A stretch of 64,000 nt of DNA from JBKQVT01 sp963727245. Lineage in GTDB: Bacteria > Planctomycetota > Planctomycetia > Pirellulales > Thermoguttaceae. How positions within the stretch are numbered: the stretch's first letter is position 1; each line of letters begins with the position of its first letter. Location of the stretch: NCBI GenBank assembly GCA_963727245.1, contig CAVSFO010000004.1, forward strand, positions 186,001-250,000, in the 5' to 3' direction. The notes under the pieces were generated by a model. It made no database searches. It worked only from the letters and a program-made list of their open reading frames with translations, and was not told where the DNA came from. Made by a program: the position numbers and the translations under genes. Positions 57,001 through 64,000 of the stretch are shown here, one piece after another.

Positions 57001-57926
57001 GGCACGGCGTCGATTTCCCAACGGGCCTCGCTGCCGCCGATGAGGCCGCCGGCGTCGGTCAGCTCGAACCAGCAATCGCCGGGCTTTTCGACCAGCAGTT
57101 TGTGGCCGCCGTCGGCCGGCACGACGAAGCTCAAGCCGTCGGGGCTTACGGCGGCCGGCGCCTTGCGGTTGCCCTCGAAGCAGAGCACGGCGGCGCGCAG
57201 CGGCTTCGTCGCCGTGCCCTCCATCCTCATGCGGGTCCCCACCAGGGCGCGGATGATGTTTTTATCGACGGTCTCCTCGGGCCAGCCCGTGTAGGCCGGC
57301 GGAGACAAGTGGACGCGCAGCGCCGCGACCGCCGGGGGCAACTGGACCGTGGTTTGCGGCCAGGCGACGTTGCCCAGCGGATTCAGCAGCCGCAGCAGGG
57401 CGGTGCGCGCGGCCGACGGATTGGAAGCCGCCAGGACGGCCGCCGTCAGAGCGACGGCCAGGGCGATCAGGGCCGCTCGCAGCGGCGGACCACGATCCAA
57501 CGCCTCGGTGAAATTGAGCCGGTCGGTGGCCACGGTCGCCTGGGTGATGACCGCTCGGCGCAGGGCGGCCGAGCCGGCCAGCGGGTCGTCTTCCGACTGG
57601 CGGAGAAACTCGACGGCACTGACCAGGCGGTCGTCCAGGGCGGGGAAATGCCGCTCCACGCGGACGGCCAGATCGACGTTGCCCAGGCGCGCCCGCAGCG
57701 GCAGGACCAGGAACCGCCGGCAGGTCCACGTGAAGGCTGCGGCCACGGCCAGCCAGCCGAGGATGCGGATGCCGCGGTCCTGGAAGCGGATCCAGTAGTC
57801 GCCCAGCCCCAGCAGCACCACGGCGGCCAGGACCGCGGCAACGGTGGCGCTGAATCCATAGAGCAGCACCAGCCGCCGCACGCGGCGCCGCAGCAAGGCG
57901 ATTCGTTGCTCGATGGGGTGGCTCAT
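54087..57926 (-). CDS. DUF4175-like membrane/coiled-coil protein, two compensating frame breaks
   Basis: Protein of about 1,279 residues with two N-terminal transmembrane helices, a third near residue 150, a beta-rich domain to about 400, then a very long helical, Gln/Glu/Ala-rich coiled-coil part (residues about 430-1090). A Gly/Asn/Gln linker follows (GGGGGGGQGNQGNQG), then a short tail with CCSSC and a proline-rich end. The layout matches DUF4175-like proteins found beside BatA genes. Between about 56965 and 56770 the frame shifts out and back; the alternative frame gives the more natural VVPLRVTARDDLAVQRVALAL. It starts 9 bases after the vWA gene and overlaps the next gene by 4 bases. Function unknown; it may be a scaffold at the membrane. 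Confidence 0.83.
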   Translation of the reverse strand: MSHPIEQRIALLRRRVRRLVLLYGFSATVAAVLAAVVLLGLGDYWIRFQDRGIRILGWLAVAAAFTWTCRRFLVLPLRARLGNVDLAVRVERHFPALDDRLVSAVEFLRQSEDDPLAGSAALRRAVITQATVATDRLNFTEALDRGPPLRAALIALAVALTAAVLAASNPSAARTALLRLLNPLGNVAWPQTTVQLPPAVAALRVHLSPPAYTGWPEETVDKNIIRALVGTRMRMEGTATKPLRAAVLCFEGNRKAPAAVSPDGLSFVVPADGGHKLLVEKPGDCWFELTDAGGLIGGSEARWEIDAVPDQPPSVLINRPTFEPLRHARGRGAAASYGPGRPGGAAGRAGPGAFRPAAAAPRRVAGIAVSGAQAGRAASPQRACRDAEPPKPVVISYRWKLAPLGLPPGSQVTFFATATDYHGQTAKSEPRRLIVVTPEELQQRIAGRQELILAELARLLKLQRDGRVQVKSLEIRLGQLGALEASDLDHLQAAELNQRQVNSGLTSREDGIPMHVNAQFADLDNNRLEAPEIRSRMKAILDEITQLDRQHLRVIDQDLIEAAKSAQVRLQEPPAPPAGPDKPTAASLAGAGRHQDQVVAALEAMLGRMNQWDSYRRFFRDVEQLLSDQEELARGTAEVGRRTLTKELKDLQPQELADLKVLAERQLDLARRLDRLQQEMDAVSRQLQATDPLAAGNVADAAEEARSLAVAAQMHSAAGSLQDNQIGQVTQQHKQIVEDLQKVLDILANRRRYELAGLVKKQKEAEAEAADLQRRQDGLRKKIKEAAALGDAARRKAELERLAREQEKLQEETRLLAQRLERILAGDAAAAAQQAGGQMGQASKEAAAGHAGAAAGQAAEAAKSLEEARRQLAAERLQAQAELLAEQLARLDDAVKHLQRGQQNALDETRRIDELQRTAGHLTRGQALSLRDLARLQESLRADTARLAGQLGGAATFALAISAAEEAMGQAAALLDRRQTDAATQQAEQDALGRLALVSEALKPEKPDSQGNKSGGGGGGGQGNQGNQGAPGGVRAAEELKLLKLLQQEVNLRTRRLDDAAGAAESLTAAQQQEFSDLGQGQGRLADLVMQMIPAAQGGKPAAELQRELGQAAAAEDENPLLFIGRQMRSVQGRLGQKDAGRNTQTMQQEIIDNIDRLLKKAQEMGSCCSSCNKPAGPRPGQPKQPGKGSGAGTNPARKADATTPPKPPTQTETQRRPTIDSRRPWGKLPDRERARVQQIPPDEFLPKYQEMIEDYYRRLSRQPGEDESPADDNQGPAE

Positions 57927-57935
57927 ACCTTCATT

Positions 57936-60322
57936 CTATACCATTCCGCCGCGCTTTCGCAGCAGCCATTCGGCAATCAACAGCACCAGGAACAACAACA
58001 GCACCGGCCACAGGTTCCATAACGGCCGCGGCGGCAGCGTCTCGTAGGGCACCGGGCGCCCGGCGGCAAGTCGGCCAGGAGGCGATCCGTCTCGGCAAAC
58101 GTGTAGAAGCGGCCGTTGCTCTCCAGGGCAGCCTGCTGCATCTCGGCCGTATCCATGCGGACGCGGGCGAACTCGCCGGGCGGCGGCACCACGGTGAAAT
58201 CGACGGCGGGCGCCTGGCCGGGCAACGTCGGCGCCGCGATCCAGGCGTGGTAGCTGCCCACCGGCGTCGTGCTCAGCACGCCCTCGAACACGCCGCGGCC
58301 GGCCGCCGCGCGGTGGAGCCGCACAGGCTGCTTCTTATGCCCTTGCTGCTCCACGATCACCGTGACGCCGTTGTCGTCGGCCGGCGCCATGCGCTCGTCG
58401 GCAAACCGCACTCCCAGCCGCACGTGATCGCCGGGCCGATATTCGCGGCGGTCGGTGCTGAGCTCGGCCGAGCGCCGGCCTTCGGCCAGTTTCCCCCGCG
58501 CCAGGTAGCGGATGGTTTGGATCCAATAGCGGGCGAAGTAGACGTCGCCGGCGCGGCGGCGCCATCGCCAGGTCTCGTCGGTGGCATGAAAGAGGACTTT
58601 GCCCGCCCCCACGTACTGCATGACGATCACCGGCGGGTGCCGGCCGTCGCGCCCGCTGCGATTGGGATTCTCCGCCAGCACGCGGACGCCCGGCTTCCAG
58701 TTGGCGGCCTCGATCATCCAGTACAGCGGCGGCAGGCTCTGCCAGATGGCGCGGGTCTCTGCGGGCGTGTCGCCCAGTTGCATGGCAGGGCTGGCCAGGC
58801 CCAGCTCCGTGGGCTGGACGACGAACCCTTCCGTCAAGGGCTTGTCGGGGTCGGGATAGGTGACGCTGCGGATGTCCAGCGGCAGCAGCCGCGCCAAGGG
58901 CGTATCGCGATAGGCCTGCGGCATGTACTTCGGTCCAGCCAGCAGGACCATGGCGCCTCCCTTACCGGGCTGGTCGACGAAATCGGCCAGGTTCCGCAGG
59001 CTGGCGGCGCTGAGCAGGGCGGGGTTGACGTCGCCGAAGATAATCACGTCGTAGGCGAACAATTCGTCGCGGCGCACGGGAAAGACCCGCAACAACGTCT
59101 TGTCCTGCTCGGTGTACTCGACGTCGGCGTCCTGCAGGACGGTGTGCAACTCGATGGTCTCGTCGCGGGCCAGCATGTTGCGGAGGAAGCGGTACTCGAA
59201 GCTCGGATAGGCCTCCGCCAGCAGCACGCGGATCTTCTCCTTCCGCACCTCGATGGTCCGTGCCAGGCGGGTGTTTTCCGCGCTTGGCGACGCCTCGGCC
59301 GGCTCGGCCTGAACGACGAAGCGGAATTGGCCGACCTGCTCGGGACGGTACGTCAGGCGGACCTCCTGCGACTGGCCGTCCGGTCCGACGGTCACTTCGG
59401 TGCGGGCCAGCGCCTCCGGCTTGCCTTCCTGGCGGAGCACGACGGGGACTTTCGCGCCCTGGTAGCCGGTGGCGGCGAGCTTGAATTGGAAGTTGACGAT
59501 GTCGTCGACGAACACCACGTCGTCGACCAGCAAGTCGCTGAGCTTGAGTTCGCGCACCGGGCGGTCGCTGCCCAGGCCGACCAGCAGCAGCGGCACGCCC
59601 TTGCGTCCCGCGTAGGCGGCAGCCTCGGCCAGCGACGGCCCGTCCGTGTTGATGCCGTCGCTGAGCAAGACCAGGGCGGCGGGGGCCGTGCCGCGCAGAT
59701 CGTCCAGCACCGCGCGCACGCCCGCCCCCAGGCGGGTGCTCTCGCCCACGGGCCGGCTCGACTTGAGCCGCTCGATGATGCCGGCCGGGTCCGTCTTGCC
59801 GACGTCCTTCACCCCGGTGAGCAGGTACACGCGGAGCTTATGTTTGCGGGCGATTTCCGAGAGCACCGCGCCGTCGTGCTCGGCCAGCAGGGTCTCGGCC
59901 AGATTCCAGCGGCTGAGCTGGCCGTCGCTGATGCCCGCCCGGCGGACGCGCTCTTGCAGGGCCTTGCGCAGATGATCTTCATAACGGTCGACGATGGTCA
60001 TGCTCAACGAGTCGTCCAGGAGCACGGCCACGTAAGGCAAGCCGGTCCGCTGCAAGGAGAGGCTGAACTGGGCGATCATCAGCATCGCCAGCAGGATCAG
60101 CGCCAGCCGCATGACCGCCAGCATGGCGCGGTAGGGTCGGCCGGCGCGGCGGCTTTCCCGCAAATAGATGGCCGTCACGAAGATCACGGCCGCCGCGATC
60201 AGCAACAAGGTGATCGAAGGCCGCCAGGGCCACTGGTTGTCCAGCCGCCAGCTCGTACCCTCTCCGGCCCCGGCCTTGATGCCGAGGAACTGCTGCAACC
60301 AGACTGGGAGAGTGCCGCTCAT
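57936..60322 (-). CDS. vWA-type membrane protein, frame break near 58060
   Basis: About 795 residues. Two or three N-terminal helices (ITLLLIAAAVIFVTAIYL) precede a von Willebrand A-like domain with VAVLLDDSLSM (MIDAS D-x-S-x-S as DDSLS) and LLSDGINTDG. Beta-sandwich regions and a GATase-like part (YDVIIFGDVNPALL) follow. After a frame change near 58060 a C-terminal membrane helix (LWPVLLLFLVLLIAEWLL) ends at 57936. The ATG at 60322 overlaps the BatA stop by 4 bases (ATGA). It is part of the MoxR-DUF58-BatA run; such proteins are thought to work with MoxR AAA+ ATPases as metal-ion-dependent chaperone or assembly modules. Confidence 0.86.
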
Positions 60323-62516
60323 GTGCCGTGATGTCCGAATCGCCAGGCGAGGAAGGTTTCGGCGACCAACAGGCCGAAGACGCCCCACAAGAGGATGACC
60401 GGCAGCCGCCAGGGGCGAACCACCGGGCCGGCGACCTGGGCATCGGTCTGCTGCCAGGTCGTTTGACAGAGGAAAGGAATGTCCGGCCAGACCTTGTTCT
60501 TGAGGTCCTCCACGTCCAAGGTGGCCAGGTCGCTTTCCCGGGTATCGACGTTGACGGCGAAGCTTTGGCTGCGCGACAGGGGCGGGCCCAGCGTCGCCGT
60601 ATAGAAACCGCTTTGCAGGGTGTCGCCGTAGCTCCAGACGCTATAGTCGCCCTCGGTGTGCAAGGCGATCTTGCGGGTTTGCTTGTCGGGGCGTTTCAGC
60701 AGCAAGGGCACGTCGACCGCGACGGCCGGCGCTGAGCCGCCCAGCACGTCGCCCACCTCGAAGTTGCGCTGCTGGATCTGTCCGCCGGCGCACCAGGCCA
60801 GGAGTTCCTGCACCAGCGGGACATAGCTGGGCCACAAGGGCAGATAGGTCCAGGACAGATCGGCGGAAGTGCCCACCAGCACCACCCGGCCCTTGCGGAT
60901 CGACTGCTCGACGATCAAGGGATCGCCGCCGGCCGCCAGCACCACCCGGGCGGTCGAGTTCCTCGGAATCTCCAGGCGGAACCGCTTCGATACCGGAGTG
61001 GTCAGCAGTCCGGAGTTCGCCCTGCCCTGGAACGCTTGCATGATGGGATGAAGGTAGCCCAGCGGGTTGAGGCCCGACTCCGCCTGGTTGACCACGGCGC
61101 CGAGGCGGGCGGGCAGGATGTGCGGGCGGGTTGCCCCGCCGCCCAGCTCGAAATTGTAACGCTCCGGCAGCACCTGGTCGCCGAGGAAGAAGACCAGGTT
61201 GCCGCCGTGGGCGAGATAGGCGTCCAACATGCGGGCTTCGCTGGCGGTGAACTGGGCCACGTCGCAAAGGAACACGCAATCGTAGCCGCCCAGGTCGCGC
61301 TCCAGCAAGGCGCTCTCCGCCGCCACGTCGACCACGATGCGCTCTTGCTCGCCGCGGCCGGTCCGGCGCGCAGGGCCGCCGCCAAGTAGTCCGTGGCGCC
61401 CTGGTACGGCTCGCCCGAAGGGCGGCCGTCGATGCACAGCACGCGCAGCGACTGGCGGACCGGCACGACGAGGTAGCGATGGTTGTCGATCTCCAGGGCG
61501 TCGCCCGGGGCGCGCACCTCGACGGTATGATCGCCGGGGGTCTGAAAGCGTTGCTCGAAGTCGGTCGACGCTTCGTCGTCGGCGGGAATGTTGAGCGTCT
61601 GCTCGGCGGCGTGGCGGCGATCGACCAGCCACTCGACCGCCTGACGGGAGCGCTGCTGATGGCCGAAGTTCTTCAGGGTGGCCTCAAATTTTACGGGGCG
61701 ACCGACCACGGCCACGGGATCCAGTGCGCGAAGTCCGCTCACGGCCAGGTTCTCGGCCGCCGGCTGTCCGAGGTCGATCACGACCAGGGCGGCGGCCTTG
61801 GCCAGGGCCTGGCTCTGGCGGAGGAACTCGGCCCGGGCCGCTTCGCTCAAGTCCGGCGACCAGGTGTTGCGCTGCAGGTCGGTAAGGAAGTAGACCTTGA
61901 CCTTATGATTGGCCAGCCCGGGGTTTTCGCGGCGGGCCCGCTCGATCAGCCGCGAGACGGCGGCGATGGTGGCCGGCAGATCGGCGCCGGTATGGACCAG
62001 TTCGAGGTTGTCGATCTCTTCGCGCATGGGCGCCGCGTCGACTCGCGGCGTGCCCACGACCACCCGCGGCGGCGAGGCCATCAAAACCAGCGTGAAGACG
62101 TCCCCCTGCGGACTCTCCTTGACGATCTGGGCGGCCAGGGACTTGGCCCGGTCGAAGAGGGTAGTCTCTCCGGGGCGATAGGCCATGGAATAGGAGCCGT
62201 CGACGACCAGGACGCGATGGGTTTGCCCGCCGCTGCCCAGCGCCAGCCCGGCGCGCTCCAGAATCGACGGCTGGATGACAGCCAGCACCACCAGCACGAT
62301 CAACAGCGTCCGCAGCACCAGCAGCAGCACCTGCTCCAGTTGCAGCCGCCGGGTCTGACGCTGCATCGCGGCCAGCAGATATTCCATGGCCGCCCAGGGC
62401 ATCTCCCGATACGTGCTGCGGTTCCACAAGTGGATGAGGATGGGCGCAGCCGCAGCCAACAGCCAGCCGAAGGGCAGCAGGCCGGCCAGTGCGAAGGCAA
62501 AAAGCGGCAGCAACAT
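60319..62516 (-). CDS. BatA-type vWA membrane protein, frame break near 61360
   Basis: About 730 residues. It starts with the BatA N-terminal double helix (LAAAAPILIHLWNRSTYREM, then MEYLLAAMQRQTRRLQLEQV), followed by a von Willebrand A domain with VLVVDGSYSM (MIDAS DGSYS) and a beta-sandwich region. A C-terminal GATase-like region (GYDCVFLCDVAQFTASEARML, GGNLVFFLGDQV) and a last helix complete it. The frame changes near 61360. The ATG at 62516 is the start; C-rich repeat text precedes it. It overlaps the downstream vWA gene by 4 bases and follows DUF58 after 106 bases. Confidence 0.88.
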
Positions 62517-62622
62517 AGTTTTCAGGGGCCAGGGGCCGGGGACCGGGGGCCAGGGATGAGACGGCCCATCGGGCACAGCCCGAAAGCTTCCTCTAATCCC
62601 CAATCCCTAATCCCTAATCCCT

Positions 62623-63511
62623 TCATCGCCGCGACGCCAGGTAAGTGGACAACACGATTTCGAGCGATTGATCGGTCCGCACCGGCACGTAGTCGATGCG
62701 GTGCATGCGGCAGGCTCGCTTCAGCCGCAGCAGGAAACGATTGAATTCGGCGAGATAGGCCCGCCGCAGCCCGCGCGGCTCGACCAGCAGCTCGGACGCC
62801 TGCTCCAGCCCGTGGAACAGCACGGTCTGCTGGAAAGGAAAGTCCAACTCGGCGGGGTCGAGGACGTGAAAGAGCACGACCTCGTGGCGGCGGTGGCGGA
62901 AGTGCTTCAGGCCGGCCATCATGGCGTCGACGTCGTCGAACAAGTCGCTGAGGATCATGACGATGCCGCGCTTCTTGAAGCGTTCGGCCAGGTCGTGGAA
63001 GATGGCGCCGGTGGCGGTCTTGCGGGCCCCGGCCGAGTGCTCCAGCACGTGCAGGATCTGCTTGATGTGCGAGGGGTTGCTGCTGGCGCGCACCAGGGCG
63101 CGGATCTCGTGGTCGAAGGTGACCAGTCCGACGCTGTCCTGCTGCTGGAGGATCAGGTAGGCCAGCGCCGCGGCCGCGCACTTGGCGTATTCGAGCTTCG
63201 ACATGGCCGCCTGCTGGCTCTGGTACGACATGCTCTCGCTGGTATCGACCAACAGGTGGCAGACGAGGTTCGTCTCTTCCTCGAACTGCTTCAGGTAATA
63301 CTTGTCGGTGCGCCCAAGCACTTTCCAGTCGAGATAGCGGAGATCGTCTCCCGGGGCGTACTCGCGATGTTCGGCGAATTCGATGGAGAAGCCGTGGAAG
63401 GGGCTGCGGTGGGCGCCTGACACATAGCCCTCGACGATCAGCCGCGCGCAACTGCAAGCCCTGCAAGCGGGCCAGCAGTTGCGGATCGAGGTAGTTTTGC
63501 GGCTGGTTCAT
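62623..63511 (-). CDS. DUF58 domain protein, frame break near 63448
   Basis: Cytoplasmic DUF58 protein (about 296 residues) that pairs with MoxR ATPases. It starts MNQPQNYLDPQLLARLQGL at 63511; after a one-base frame change near 63448 come the family motifs GAHRSPFHGFSIEFAEHREY, PGDDLRYLDWKVLGRTDKYY and a vWA-like LLVDTSESMSY (MIDAS D-T-S-E-S). The length is normal. The extra base lies in a GCGCGCGG run. It is upstream of BatA and downstream of MoxR. Confidence 0.93.
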
Positions 63512-63548
63512 ATCGAGGGGTCAGAGATCGGGACCGTGAAGATGCCCT

Positions 63549-63642
63549 CCCAAGCCCACCGGCTGCGACCGGTGGGAATTGCGGCGGGAAAGACGTTGTT
63601 TGCCGCTTCACTTCCCACCGGCCGCAGCCGGTGGGCTTGGGC
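63549..63642. repeat. R1-family REP pair (copy g)
   Basis: Two inverted CCCACCGG...CCGGTGGG arms with a spacer of about 50 bases, between the MoxR and DUF58 genes. Confidence 0.93.
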
Positions 63643-63660
63643 ATAGATAGCCGGGTCGAA

Positions 63661-63742
63661 CTTTATCCTTTCCCCTTCGCCCTTCATCCTTCATCCTTTA
63701 TCCTTTATCCTTCATCCTTCATCCTTCATCCTTCATCCTTCA
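63661..63742 (-). repeat. AAGGATG/A heptamer array at the MoxR stop codon
   Basis: About ten 7-mers (plus strand ATCCTTC or ATCCTTT), with some degenerate units at the left. On the minus strand the first units encode the end of MoxR (KDEG) and its TGA. Confidence 0.92.
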
Positions 63743-64000
63743 CCGTGGCGGTGTCGATCAGGCGGCGGATGACGTCGTCGGTCTTGACGCCCTCGGCCTC
63801 GGCGTTGAAATTGGTGATGATGCGGTGCCGCAGCACGGGAAAGGCCACGGCGCGGATGTCTTCGCAGTTGACGTAGAAACGGTCGTGCAACACGGCCCGC
63901 GCCTTTGCGCCGAGGATGAGGTACTGGCTGGCCCGCGGGCCGGCGCCCCATTGCACGTAATCGCGCACGAACGGGGCGGCGTCGGGTTGCCCCGGGCGCG
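63726..64000 (-). CDS. MoxR-family AAA+ ATPase, C-terminal end (5' part outside window)
   Basis: Only the last 91 codons are visible. The sequence PFVRDYVQWGAGPRASQYLILGAKARAVLHDR is the conserved C-terminal lid region of MoxR ATPases, followed by VNCEDIRAVAFPVLRHRII. Walker motifs are beyond the window edge. MoxR proteins act with the downstream DUF58 and vWA proteins as a AAA+ assembly or metal-insertion chaperone system. The C-terminal KDEG and the TGA are encoded by the heptamer array. Confidence 0.92.
   Translation of the reverse strand, partial: RPGQPDAAPFVRDYVQWGAGPRASQYLILGAKARAVLHDRFYVNCEDIRAVAFPVLRHRIITNFNAEAEGVKTDDVIRRLIDTATVKDEG

Noticed and set aside
58247..60331. 694-codon open frame antisense to the vWA gene
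   Set aside because: Shadow of a well-supported gene; composition and lack of motifs argue against coding.
3413..63448. Programmed ribosomal frameshifting as the cause of the split genes
   Set aside because: No shared slippery heptamer or downstream structure; shifts go both ways and hit unrelated housekeeping genes.

Overview
The window is GC-rich, densely coded DNA that looks like a planctomycete chromosome, probably a member of the Pirellulales. The evidence is a TIGR03000-type domain (a planctomycete-only family), a DUF1559 protein, a DUF6688-like membrane protein, a Tat-exported Gfo/Idh/MocA oxidoreductase, a DLA-variant protein kinase, a MoxR/DUF58/BatA/vWA/DUF4175 operon with squalene-cyclase-fold and NPCBM proteins, and many dispersed palindromic repeats. 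The taxonomy is an inference from families and was not tested by search. No tRNA, rRNA or CRISPR array was recognised.

Layout. 1-1.2 kb: end of a Gfo/Idh/MocA gene. 1.6-17.7 kb: a surface-polysaccharide region with a nucleotide-sugar dehydrogenase, an epimerase, a dolichol-phosphate-mannose-synthase-like GT2, then four large integral-membrane glycosyltransferases (one GT39-like, two GT87-like, one further GT-C type). Each of the four ends in a tail of about 5-11 TPR repeats with the same terminal cap. An FAD-dependent UDP-galactopyranose-mutase-like gene lies antisense between them. 17.8-29.5 kb: mostly housekeeping genes (YfcE-type phosphatase, histidine phosphatase, pdxA, dtd, cvpA, a membrane gene with a decayed tandem copy, accA, a kinase, a GT4, truA, asd). 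29.8-38.4 kb: Cys-rich TIGR03000 protein, RodA/FtsW, DUF6688-like protein, two methyltransferases, a VapBC pair and a B12-binding-type radical SAM protein. 38.6-50.2 kb: HAD phosphatase, a TPR plus gluzincin protein, MazG-like protein, a large membrane protein with an ABC ATPase, pgi, apgM, and a RAYT/Y1-type transposase. 50.3-64 kb: a minus-strand block running from MoxR through DUF58, BatA, vWA, DUF4175, squalene-cyclase-like and NPCBM genes to a DUF1559 protein.

Two features run through the whole window. First, at least nine families of short palindromic or tandem repeats are scattered between genes. Several are inside genes: one family sits in frame inside truA, another in frame in the N-terminus of the squalene-cyclase-like gene, and several supply the stop codons of unrelated genes. 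One family flanks the RAYT gene on both sides, as in bacterial REPtrons. Second, about 28 one-base frame breaks disrupt otherwise well-conserved genes, including pgi and pdxA. Their spread over housekeeping genes suggests indel errors in the underlying sequence rather than biology, so split genes are reported here as single spanning features with the break positions given.

How it may fit together (inference): the dehydrogenase and epimerase make activated sugars, the GT2 loads them on a polyprenyl carrier, and the GT-C enzymes transfer them outside the membrane, with the TPR tails acting as cytoplasmic or periplasmic docking modules.
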